Positions 42,688 to 50,364 of a stretch of DNA of 54,407 nucleotides are shown piece by piece (position 1 is the stretch's first letter; every line of letters starts with the position of its first letter). The DNA lies in the NCBI GenBank assembly GCA_015057305.1, contig SVES01000010.1, positions 25,388 through 79,794 on the forward strand, given 5' to 3'. This DNA is from Pseudobutyrivibrio ruminis. GTDB taxonomy: Bacteria; Bacillota; Clostridia; Lachnospirales; Lachnospiraceae. The notes below the pieces were generated by a model that was not told the DNA's origin, did no database searches, and worked only from the letters and a program-made list of their open reading frames with translations. A program made the position numbers and the translations under genes.

Positions 42688-43758
42688 TTACTTAAGATTA
42701 TCGTATGCCTTAAGTGCCTTTTCGCAAGCCTCATCTATAAATGCCTGAGCATCATCACCATATAACTGGAAGTTATTAAGCATTACTGACTCAATCCATC
42801 CATAGTAGTCCTCTGACTCCCATACCTGCTTCATGATATCTGTCATATCATTGTAGAACTCATCATCGCAACCTGCATGGCAAGCCAGTGTACCACCTGC
42901 TGGGAGAATGCAGCTAGAAAAATCGATAGAAGCATCAAGCTCTGGAGCCTTAGCATCGCCTACAACTGTTGGAACTGTAATAGCACCATCTGGAGTTGTG
43001 AAGCCCTCGAATGCTGTGTCAGAGAAAGCAAGGATTGGAATAAGTGTTCCAGCCTCAACCTCATCCTGAGCTGCCTGAGTTGTACCAACAAATACATCAA
43101 CCTCACCGTTTACAAGACCCTGCTTCTGCTCTGCACCGCCGTCATAACCAGAAACAACTGTAACCTTGCCGCCCTCTAATGCAATTAAAGAACCAAGCTC
43201 AAGGTGGCAGTCAGAAAGTGGATTACCACCTGACATCTTGATGCCTTCTGATTTAGCCTTAGCAAGGATAGACTCTAGTGTCTGATCTGGTGTTGTGTAA
43301 AGAATCCAAGTTCTGTCATCTACTGTACCAACTGGCTTCATAGCTGTTCTGTCAAAGTCAACTTCCTCTGTCTGATATGTCTTACCAAGATCGTGTCTGT
43401 AGCAAAGACCATAACCAAATACCAAAAGATCCTTTGTGCTTGCATCTTCATCTGCAAAGAATGTAGCAGCTGCAAATCCATCACCACCTGTCATATTCTC
43501 GACTACGAAATTGTAATCGCTCTGTAGTGAGTTTGCTGTCTTAGCATATGTACGAGCAACTAAATCTGCTGTACCACCTGCGCCATAACCGCAAATAATT
43601 TTTACAGTTTCACCACCATTTGAAACCTCTTCTGTGGTCTCCTCAGCGGCTGTGTCTGTGCTTGCTGCACCATCTGTGCCAGCGGCACTACCGCAACCTA
43701 CAAAAAGTGTTGCTGACATAGCCATTGCCATCAGTAAGCTTAAAACCTTCTTCTTCAT
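42688..43758 (-). CDS. tctC: Tripartite tricarboxylate transporter substrate-binding lipoprotein TctC
   Basis: 356 residues. Lipoprotein signal with lipobox LFVGCG, then an Ala/Thr/Glu-rich linker. The Bug/TctC fold shows VKIICGYGAGGTADLVAR, NFVVENMTGGDGF and VVSGYDGGAEQKQGLVNGEV. The receptor hands substrate to TctA/TctB. The ATG follows GGAGG; an ATG five codons earlier has none. A hairpin lies between it and the GH31 gene. Confidence 0.92.
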   Translation of the reverse strand: MKKKVLSLLMAMAMSATLFVGCGSAAGTDGAASTDTAAEETTEEVSNGGETVKIICGYGAGGTADLVARTYAKTANSLQSDYNFVVENMTGGDGFAAATFFADEDASTKDLLVFGYGLCYRHDLGKTYQTEEVDFDRTAMKPVGTVDDRTWILYTTPDQTLESILAKAKSEGIKMSGGNPLSDCHLELGSLIALEGGKVTVVSGYDGGAEQKQGLVNGEVDVFVGTTQAAQDEVEAGTLIPILAFSDTAFEGFTTPDGAITVPTVVGDAKAPELDASIDFSSCILPAGGTLACHAGCDDEFYNDMTDIMKQVWESEDYYGWIESVMLNNFQLYGDDAQAFIDEACEKALKAYDNLK

Positions 43759-43793
43759 TACATAAACCTCCATAAATTAAATAATTTTTATTA

Positions 43794-43830
43794 AAAGTGA
43801 ATTCGTACCCCTCTTTTACTAATTCACTTT
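43794..43830 (-). terminator. Hairpin between the GH31 gene and tctC
   Basis: Stem AAAGTGAATT/AATTCACTTT; the minus strand continues TTAATAAAAATT. A partial terminator dividing the block is likely. Confidence 0.55.
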
Positions 43831-43834
43831 AGTT

Positions 43835-45841
43835 CTACCTACCATACTGCTTTCTGATATTTTCAAATAACTCGCTGTATTTTGAACCCTTCTTATAAAA
43901 TACAGGTGTGTCGCCAAGCTGTGCTTCAACAACACATTCGCCCTTTGAAAACTCTTTGCCTGTCCAAAGATGAACGAATCCATCTTCTGGTAAAAATACC
44001 TTTCTTTCTACCTTTCCTTCTTCATAGACAGGCGCAACCAAAACATCTTCGCCTAATAAATACTCAAACTGTTCAGTAAAGCATCTTTCATCTTTAGCAT
44101 AATGCATGAAAAGTGGTCTTTGAACTGGAGTACCCTTTAGAGAATTTTCCTCAACCAATTCCTTTAAGAGTGGAGTGATTGCTACGTATATATCAGTGAG
44201 TCTTGCCAACTGCTTCATGCAATCCTCGTCATCATAATACTGAAAATTGGTGTCCGGTCTATTTCCCTCATGGGTTCTCATGACAGGTGTAAATGCTGCC
44301 ATCTCAGCCCATCTTAAAAATACTTCCTTAGTTCTGAGATTGTCATAAAGTGATGTGTAGCCACCAATATCGCTATGGTTAAGTCCACATCCACTCATTC
44401 CTGATGAAAGTGCTGCGCAAATAACTGTGCAAAGTCCATCATGTCTGGTGAAATCAACTGATTGATCTCCTGCCCAAAGAAGTGTGCAATATTTTTGAGA
44501 ACCAATACCACCTGCTCTCATGAAATAAACAACCTCTCCAAGCTTGCCGCTTTCAGAAACCGCATCATAATTGCACTTTGCCCAAAGTGCTGGCCAGTGA
44601 TTATGTTCAATCATTGCTGGCTTGCCACTTGAAAGGATGATATCGTCCGTTGGCAGATATTCCCCAAAATCCGCCATCCAGCCGTCAATTCCAATATCGA
44701 TTGAATATTTTTTTATTACCTCATCCTTAAACCACTCATAAGCAGTAGGGTTGGTTAAATCAATTACTCCGCAATCGAATTCCCCAAAATCCACCAGGTA
44801 AACTGAGCCGTCTGACTTCTTGGCGAACACATCCTTCTTTAAGCCTTCCTCAAAAAGCTTCCCATCCTTAACAAGATATGGATTGATGTACCCTAAATAT
44901 TTGATGTCTTTATCGTGAATCTCCTTAATCTTTTCTGGTAGATTAGGATACATTTCTTCATGAAAATGCCAATCCCATTGAAGCCTTTTTCCGAAGCTTG
45001 TAACTCGCTTTCCGCACCAGTCCTGGCACCAAAGTCCTGAAACCTTGATTCCCTTTTCAAGAGATTTTTCAAGAATTCCAAATGCTCTTTCATTTCCGCC
45101 TTGGGCACCAATGATTAATCCGTTATAAACCCAATCTGGAAGCTTAGGCTGTCTTCCAAAGAAAGCTGTTTCTTTCTCAAGAAGCTCTACAAATGAAGCT
45201 GCTGCTTCTATCCTGATAAACTTAGGTATCTCCCAAATCTGAAGCTCACTAAATTCATCATTTCTAAAATCAAAATCCGCATATGCGGTAGTTTGAACAT
45301 GCACATAAAACTTGTCTGAGGATACGTACGTAGGCTGAGGAAAATTAGTATTGTAATAATCCCCACCACTCATTCCATCCACATCACCCTTCCAGGTAAT
45401 GTAAGTGGTTTTGTCTCTACCTACACCAGGCTCGCTTGTCCAAAGTGGAAAATGTCTTCCCTTTAAATCGAAGTAAGACATCTGCTCACCACAGCCGTAA
45501 ATGTGCTCTGACTTGTATGAATCCATACGAATCCAAAATCTGTTTATAGACTTATCAAGCTGCTCAAAGTTAATAGTGCATAAATCCTCTTTTACTGTGA
45601 CCTTGGCCTTAAGAAAAGTACCAAACTCTACCTCTAGACCATCTGAGGTCTCTTTAACCTGGGTTGCCAAAAGTGGAATTCTTTCGATTAGGTAATCATC
45701 AATCTTAAAATTACCTCTGTACATCAGTACATCTTCTTTGCCCTTGCCTACATATATAAAAGGCTTTTCATTGCTATAGCTAAATATTGCCCTTCCCCTA
45801 TTTTCAAGAGAAAAAGAGCTATCTGTAATGTTTAGTTTCAT
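43835..45841 (-). CDS. GH31 sulfoquinovosidase (YihQ-like)
   Basis: 668 residues, cytoplasmic. Hydrolyses alpha-sulfoquinovosides such as sulfoquinovosyl glycerol. Long stretches parallel E. coli YihQ: EHIYGCGEQMSYFDLKGRHF, PLWTSEPGVGRD, FPQPTYVSSDKFYVHV. The nucleophile is D391 (WMADFGEYLPTD) and the acid/base D459 (WAGDQ). All five sulfoquinovose-binding residues of YihQ are kept: Q247, Q273, R286 and W289 (GKRLQW), Y495 (GGYTS). Its ATG overlaps the stop of the DUF4867 gene by one base (TAATG). A second family member is at 51866. Confidence 0.85.
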   Translation of the reverse strand: MKLNITDSSFSLENRGRAIFSYSNEKPFIYVGKGKEDVLMYRGNFKIDDYLIERIPLLATQVKETSDGLEVEFGTFLKAKVTVKEDLCTINFEQLDKSINRFWIRMDSYKSEHIYGCGEQMSYFDLKGRHFPLWTSEPGVGRDKTTYITWKGDVDGMSGGDYYNTNFPQPTYVSSDKFYVHVQTTAYADFDFRNDEFSELQIWEIPKFIRIEAAASFVELLEKETAFFGRQPKLPDWVYNGLIIGAQGGNERAFGILEKSLEKGIKVSGLWCQDWCGKRVTSFGKRLQWDWHFHEEMYPNLPEKIKEIHDKDIKYLGYINPYLVKDGKLFEEGLKKDVFAKKSDGSVYLVDFGEFDCGVIDLTNPTAYEWFKDEVIKKYSIDIGIDGWMADFGEYLPTDDIILSSGKPAMIEHNHWPALWAKCNYDAVSESGKLGEVVYFMRAGGIGSQKYCTLLWAGDQSVDFTRHDGLCTVICAALSSGMSGCGLNHSDIGGYTSLYDNLRTKEVFLRWAEMAAFTPVMRTHEGNRPDTNFQYYDDEDCMKQLARLTDIYVAITPLLKELVEENSLKGTPVQRPLFMHYAKDERCFTEQFEYLLGEDVLVAPVYEEGKVERKVFLPEDGFVHLWTGKEFSKGECVVEAQLGDTPVFYKKGSKYSELFENIRKQYGR

Positions 45842-46509
45842 TAGTATTTCAACTCCTTATTCTCTCCTATAAGTCCTGGAAAAGCTCCTTGCTTAATAAG
45901 TGGTTCACGCTCTGGATGAGCAATAACCCATTTATTTTTCTGAAGTAGCAATTTGTTTTCCCCTTCACGATTTGCAGGCTTAGACTCTAGAGGTGTATTT
46001 GTACCTCTTGGCAAAATTACAATTCCTCTAAAGCCGCTATCATATACCCTGCAAGGAGAAAGATGAAGAGTCGTTTGAAACATTTCTATTGCTGTTCCCT
46101 TTGGTACAAAGAATACTTTCGCATCCTCTATTTTGTATGTACCATCAGAAGCAATTAACCATGTATGTCCAAGCACCAGCATGAAGTCTGTAACAGCCAC
46201 ATTTATCTCACTGCCCTTGTGATATTCAAAGCCGTTGTATGTGGTGTTTCTTCCATTACAATATCCCACCTGAATTGGCATGCCCCCATAGATTTCATTT
46301 TGTATCGTATTTACGATATTCATTTTTTCCATTTCAGGTACTGATGCAACATAGATATTTCCCTCTTCAGGAATATCCGTCTTAGTTTCCATATAAGTAT
46401 TTAACTCAGTAAAATCATAACCTGTAACCACATTGCCGTAGGTCTTAAATTCATCATCAAATACTGAAAGAATCTTTACATCATTTACTTCATTTAGATG
46501 TTCTAACAT
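45841..46509 (-). CDS. DUF4867 cupin-like protein, candidate sugar isomerase
   Basis: 222 residues, no signal peptide. A cupin-type metal motif is visible: NGFEYHKGSEINVAVTDF followed by LVLGHTW, and later VPKGTAIEMFQTTLHLSPC, which recalls KduI/lyxose-isomerase-like cupins with His and Glu ligands. Translationally coupled to the GH31 gene. Its position between a sulfosugar glycosidase and a YihU-like reductase makes an aldose-ketose isomerase or mutarotase role plausible. DUF assignment is from memory of the family. Confidence 0.65.
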   Translation of the reverse strand: MLEHLNEVNDVKILSVFDDEFKTYGNVVTGYDFTELNTYMETKTDIPEEGNIYVASVPEMEKMNIVNTIQNEIYGGMPIQVGYCNGRNTTYNGFEYHKGSEINVAVTDFMLVLGHTWLIASDGTYKIEDAKVFFVPKGTAIEMFQTTLHLSPCRVYDSGFRGIVILPRGTNTPLESKPANREGENKLLLQKNKWVIAHPEREPLIKQGAFPGLIGENKELKY

Positions 46510-46527
46510 AAATCCCCCAATTGTTAT

Positions 46528-47385
46528 TTATTGTTCTCTTACAACCTTGATTGTTGCACGGAAGTCTTCCTTGCCCATGCCTTTGTTAAGTGCTGTCTCA
46601 TAAACACGACGTGCATTTTCCTCTCCTGGCATGCTTACCTTACATTCCTTTGCAAGATTGCAGCAAATGTTTACGTCCTTTGCCATGTTTTCAATTGAAA
46701 ATGCTGTTGTGTAATCCTCTGCATCAAGCTTTGGTGCCTGACCATCCAAATAAAAGTTTTGACCACCACCATATGAAATAGCCTGAGCAAACATTGGAAT
46801 AGAAATTCCATTTGCCTTTGCCAATGTAAGTGTTTCATTAACACCGTTCTGAATCTGAGAAACTAATGCATTATGGCAAATCTTCATTACAAGTCCCTTG
46901 CCGTTATCGCCCATGCGAATTACGTTTTCGCCCATGTACTTAAGTATTGGAAGAGCCTTTTCATAATCCTCCTCGCTACCGCCTACATAGATTCCAAGAG
47001 TACCTGCAATAGCAGCTGGCTTACTCTTAACAACTGGAGCATCTATAAAATGTGCCCCTGTCTTCTTTACCATCTCTGAAATCTCTACAGAAACGCTTGG
47101 GTCGATAGTACTCATATCAATACAGAATTTACTATCATCCAATTCATTCAAAATGCCTTCGTAAACTGCTCTTGAATGTTCGCTCTTTGGAACCATGGAA
47201 ATAATCACATCACATGCCTTTGCAAGCTCATTAGAATTCTCGCATGGCTTAGCACCCTTGGATGCAAGCAAGTCTACCTTTTCCTTTACAAAATCAAAAG
47301 CATAAACGTCATCATCATGCTTCTTTACAATATTCTCACACATTGACTCGCCCATAATGCCGAGCCCGATAAAACCAATCTTCAT
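46528..47385 (-). CDS. Beta-hydroxyacid dehydrogenase, candidate sulfolactaldehyde reductase (YihU-like)
   Basis: 285 residues. NAD(P)-binding loop GFIGLGIMGESM; substrate loop DAPVVKSKPAAIAGTLGIYV; catalytic Lys in GLVMKICHN. This is the HIBADH/YihU family. In YihU the sulfonate-contact segment is GRTSA; here it is VKSKPA, also positively charged. The context favours reduction of 3-sulfolactaldehyde to 2,3-dihydroxypropane-1-sulfonate. The ATG is set by GGAG six bases upstream; an ATG four codons earlier overlaps that site. Confidence 0.7.
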   Translation of the reverse strand: MKIGFIGLGIMGESMCENIVKKHDDDVYAFDFVKEKVDLLASKGAKPCENSNELAKACDVIISMVPKSEHSRAVYEGILNELDDSKFCIDMSTIDPSVSVEISEMVKKTGAHFIDAPVVKSKPAAIAGTLGIYVGGSEEDYEKALPILKYMGENVIRMGDNGKGLVMKICHNALVSQIQNGVNETLTLAKANGISIPMFAQAISYGGGQNFYLDGQAPKLDAEDYTTAFSIENMAKDVNICCNLAKECKVSMPGEENARRVYETALNKGMGKEDFRATIKVVREQ

Positions 47386-47420
47386 ATTCTTCTCCATTCC
47401 GCCCTTACGTTATGCTGAGC

Positions 47421-47510
47421 TGTGCCTGTTACGTTTACAAGCCTAATGATTTCTTCGTTCGGCAGCACGCCTCACTACAGAAATATTAGAGCTTGTCTAC
47501 TACAGGCACA
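47421..47510. repeat. P-family long hairpin (P8), partner of B copy 2
   Basis: Outer arms TGTGCCTGT/ACAGGCACA, collar ACAAGC/GCTTGT, inner TAATGATTTCT/AGAAATATTA, loop TTCGTTCGGCAGCACGCCTC, close to the loops of the 2729 and 22235 copies. It lies directly upstream of the reductase gene. Confidence 0.75.
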
Positions 47511-47590
47511 TTTAGTTTATCTAAGGGCTAGTATTGTTTATTTACGTTTATTTAGCAGCGAATTCATAATCTACTACGAGTTCATTGGAA

Positions 47591-47734
47591 ACCGCTGGAT
47601 ACATAGTCTTGGCAAGCGCGAGCAGGGAAGTATCGTACCGAGCATGGGAAGGACCTACACCGGCGGGAGGGTTCTCATGCGAAGGTACGAGGGGTGCCCT
47701 GCGGGAGCTTTGAAAACATTTTATTTCCAGCGGT
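47591..47734 (+). ncRNA. B element, copy 2: conserved structured element
   Basis: Outer stem ACCGCTGG/CCAGCGGT, conserved GGCAAGCGCGAGCAGGG paired through GCAGGG/CCCTGC with CCCTGCGGGAGC, middle stem TCGTACC/GGTACGA, then GCATG/CATGC and apical GGACCTACACCGGCGGG. It has the same blocks as copy 1 (24069-24206) but different, still complementary, outer and middle stems. It lies between the reductase and transaldolase genes. Confidence 0.6.
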
Positions 47735-47743
47735 GTTCTTAAT

Positions 47744-47804
47744 GCAGGGTCTGCTTCGCAGCTTCCTGCTAGACTACTAAATAACTTCGCTATGCTTGTT
47801 ATTT
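47744..47804. repeat. Two short hairpins between B copy 2 and the transaldolase stop
   Basis: GCAGG...CCTGC enclosing CTGC-TTC-GCAG (47744-47769), then AAATAAC/GTTATTT with loop containing GCGAAG/AAGC (47779-47804), which overlaps the last transaldolase codons. Confidence 0.6.
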
Positions 47805-48482
47805 AGCAGTCATATCCCAAGCATCGCAGAATGTTCCAAGACCTTGGGTTGTGTAGGCATGCTTCATGCAATCCTGGTATACAGCAAGACCTGTAGTTAC
47901 AATGTCTGCACCAGCAACTGCACAATCTGCAATCTGCTTTGGTGTACGAATAGCAGCACAGATAATTTCTGTCTTGCCGTAGTAACCATAGTTTTTGTAA
48001 ATGTCTACGATATCTTTAATGTACTGCTTGCAATCCTCTCCGTTAGCTTCCTTCCAACCTATGAATGGAGAAACGAAAAGGGAACCATTCTTTGCAGGAA
48101 GTATTGCCTGTGCAGGTGAGAAAACAAGTGTCACATTTGTGCGGATACCTTCCTTCTCTAAGATGCGAGCTGCTGCAATTCCAGACTCGATTGCAGGAAT
48201 CTTAATTACAAAATTAGGACTGATTTTTGCAACCTCACGAGCCATTGCAAGCATTTCTTCTGTATCTGTAAGATGTGGATTTATCTCAACAGAAACTGGG
48301 AATTTATCTACTCCCTCAAGCCCTTCTTCTTTGATCCAATTTGCAATATCTGTGATTGCTGTCATGAATGGCTTGCCACTTAACATGATGTGGCGAGGAT
48401 TTGTTGTTACCCCATCAATTCCAAATGTGTTGTATGCATATTTAATTTCATCAAGTTTTGCACTGTCTAAGAAAAATTTCAT
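47799..48482 (-). CDS. Transaldolase-family protein, candidate sulfofructose transaldolase
   Basis: 227 residues of the class I small-transaldolase fold. The Schiff-base Lys is in FVIKIPAI; the active-site loop that is GVTTNPSL in the window's other copy reads GVTTNPRHIM here. In the sulfo-TAL route this enzyme cleaves 6-deoxy-6-sulfofructose, passing the three-carbon ketol to glyceraldehyde 3-phosphate and releasing sulfolactaldehyde. First gene of the block; promoter and operator lie upstream at 48662-48711. GGAGG precedes the ATG. Confidence 0.8.
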   Translation of the reverse strand: MKFFLDSAKLDEIKYAYNTFGIDGVTTNPRHIMLSGKPFMTAITDIANWIKEEGLEGVDKFPVSVEINPHLTDTEEMLAMAREVAKISPNFVIKIPAIESGIAAARILEKEGIRTNVTLVFSPAQAILPAKNGSLFVSPFIGWKEANGEDCKQYIKDIVDIYKNYGYYGKTEIICAAIRTPKQIADCAVAGADIVTTGLAVYQDCMKHAYTTQGLGTFCDAWDMTAK

Positions 48483-48661
48483 TTTTTACCTCCAAAAACA
48501 ACGTTGATAATATTCTTTTTCACCTATTTACTCAATAGGTTTTGTTCTTTATATTTTTTATTAGAAAATATAAAAATAATTGATATCCATTTTTTCTATC
48601 CGCTGGGTTTCCATATTTTCTTCATTTCTATTCCCCTCTTAACTATGAATCTGATATTTAA

Positions 48662-48711
48662 TTAATTGGTTTAACTAATTAATATGATACTTGTTTACAG
48701 GCTTTAGTCAA
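48662..48711 (-). promoter_or_regulatory. Promoter and operator of the transaldolase operon
   Basis: Minus strand: -35 TTGACT (48711-48706), 16-base spacer, -10 TATCAT (48689-48684), then directly the inverted repeat TTAATTAGTT-A-AACCAATTAA (48682-48662). The operator covers the transcription start, as for a repressor. The rest of 48483-48827 is AT-rich leader and upstream DNA with no gene seen. Confidence 0.65.
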
Positions 48712-48827
48712 TCCATTTTCACAATTTACCCACATTTTTGTCGTTTTGTTTAAATTGTTTAATCTATTTTTGTATACTATTTTATTTTTCCTTCTATTCA
48801 AATCCAGTTTCCATTTTTATAAAAAAA

Positions 48828-48849
48828 GGAGCTGCCCATTAGCTGCTCC
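48828..48849 (-). terminator. Terminator of the DASS transporter gene
   Basis: Stem GGAGCTGC/GCTGCTCC with one mismatch; the minus strand continues TTTTTTT. It separates the left and right transcripts of the sulfosugar block. Confidence 0.75.
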
Positions 48850-48864
48850 AAAAATATAATTTTA

Positions 48865-50268
48865 TTAAATTACAATTGATAAATATCCTACCAATATTGC
48901 TACAACCATTCTAAAAAATGTGACTACAATGCCCTCCTTCATTAGCTTTGCTGGATCAAGTCCGTAGGAAACTGAAATAGCTCTTACCGAAACTGGTAGC
49001 AATGACTCGTAGTTCATTGCCATAGCAGTGGCAAATACATATGGTAAAGGATTAAGTCCCAGCTTACTTGTAACACCAATTACAATTGGAAGTGTTACCG
49101 CTGCAGAAACTGTACTGTTCGTCATTTCCGAAACTATACATGCAAAAATCGCAAATATAACAACAGTTCCAAGGCCACCTGTTAAATGTGCCGATGAAAT
49201 AAGATTAGCCAATGTATCATTTGCTCCTGAGCCTGTAAGAATCTGTCCTAGTGCAAGGCCACCTGCAAACAAAAGCAGCATGCCCCACATTACCTCTTGC
49301 TGAGCCCTGTCCCAGGTGAGAAGCATTTCTTTTTTCTCGGCAGAGATAATAATAAAATTAACAAAGCCTAAAATCAAAAACAGATAGGCTGGAACCAGTC
49401 CAGGAAGTATATCCGCATAAAGCGGTCTCACAAAAGAGCCAAGCATTGCTGCAATAAATAGCGCAAGACTGATTTTTTCATCCTTTTTCATTGGCCCCAA
49501 ATCCGCATAGCATTTTTCAAAATACTCCTTGGTGCCTGATAGAGTAGTAGTTTTCATAGGCTTTAGCAGCATGGTAACCAGAACAACTGCCGTGGCAATT
49601 ATTGTATATGGCAGCATGTTTTTTAGCCAGTCAACATACATGAACTCTTGTCCTGTGTAGTCTTCGATAAATGATATTGCAGTGATATTCATGGCGCCAC
49701 CTAGTGGTGTTCCTGCACCGCCAACCTGGGAGCCCCATGCAATAGCACAAAGAATTGGAGTGGCTGCCTCACATTTTTTTATATCACTATACCCTGCTGC
49801 AGCCAGCATGGAAACTGCAATAGGTGTAAATATTGCTACTACCACAACGTTTGGCATCATATTTGAGAGTATAACAGCAGCAAGTAGCCACACAGTAATC
49901 TGTGATTTCATGGATGGTCCAATGAGGGAAAGAGCCTTTAGGGATATTCTCTTATCCAAGCCAATTTCCGACCATGGTGCTGTAAGTAAGCAGGAGCCAA
50001 AAATCAAAATTATGCTGCTTGATGCATACTGGCTTATGACATTTTCCATTGGAACTATGTCAAAGATTGCATTGATTACTCCTGGCAACAATGCGGTAAC
50101 TGTAATATCCACCGGTCTAGTCACCCACCAGTAAATCATCCAAAGAGCTGTTCCTATTCCCTTTGCAGCCGTATAGTCTACAATCCCTGTTTTACCAAAG
50201 CCCACAGCAAACAATCCAAATAATAGTGGACCGACAATTAAATTAATAATTCTCTTTCGTGTTTCCAT
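48865..50268 (-). CDS. DASS/SLC13-family anion:sodium symporter
   Basis: 467 residues with about 11-12 membrane segments. The two SNT/TNS-type ion motifs are visible: LSNMMPNVVVVAIFTPI and EMTNSTVSAAVTLP. The family carries dicarboxylates, sulfate and related anions. In this block it may move a sulfonate, for example exporting dihydroxypropanesulfonate; direction and substrate are not shown by sequence. It has its own promoter-like and operator sequence in the gap before it. Confidence 0.88.
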   Translation of the reverse strand: METRKRIINLIVGPLLFGLFAVGFGKTGIVDYTAAKGIGTALWMIYWWVTRPVDITVTALLPGVINAIFDIVPMENVISQYASSSIILIFGSCLLTAPWSEIGLDKRISLKALSLIGPSMKSQITVWLLAAVILSNMMPNVVVVAIFTPIAVSMLAAAGYSDIKKCEAATPILCAIAWGSQVGGAGTPLGGAMNITAISFIEDYTGQEFMYVDWLKNMLPYTIIATAVVLVTMLLKPMKTTTLSGTKEYFEKCYADLGPMKKDEKISLALFIAAMLGSFVRPLYADILPGLVPAYLFLILGFVNFIIISAEKKEMLLTWDRAQQEVMWGMLLLFAGGLALGQILTGSGANDTLANLISSAHLTGGLGTVVIFAIFACIVSEMTNSTVSAAVTLPIVIGVTSKLGLNPLPYVFATAMAMNYESLLPVSVRAISVSYGLDPAKLMKEGIVVTFFRMVVAILVGYLSIVI

Positions 50269-50279
50269 AATATAGCCTC

Positions 50280-50327
50280 TTTAATTAAATCTTTTAATCA
50301 ATTTAGGTAATTTTTTTGCAGGTTCAA
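50280..50327 (-). promoter_or_regulatory. Promoter and operator of the DASS transporter gene
   Basis: Minus strand: TTGAAC (50327-50322), 16-base spacer, TAAATT (50305-50300), then TTGATTAAAAGATTTAATTAAA (50301-50280, shown by its ends TTGATTAAAAG and TTTAATTAAA). The operator-like block nearly repeats the one at 53892. Confidence 0.55.
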
Positions 50328-50364
50328 GTAAGCTTTCTAACTCAAACCTGCATAGCTTTTTATT

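Noticed and set aside
47422..47742. Open frame of about 106 codons across P8 and B copy 2
   Set aside because: Same reason: it is the plus-strand shadow of structured repeat DNA with no translation signal.
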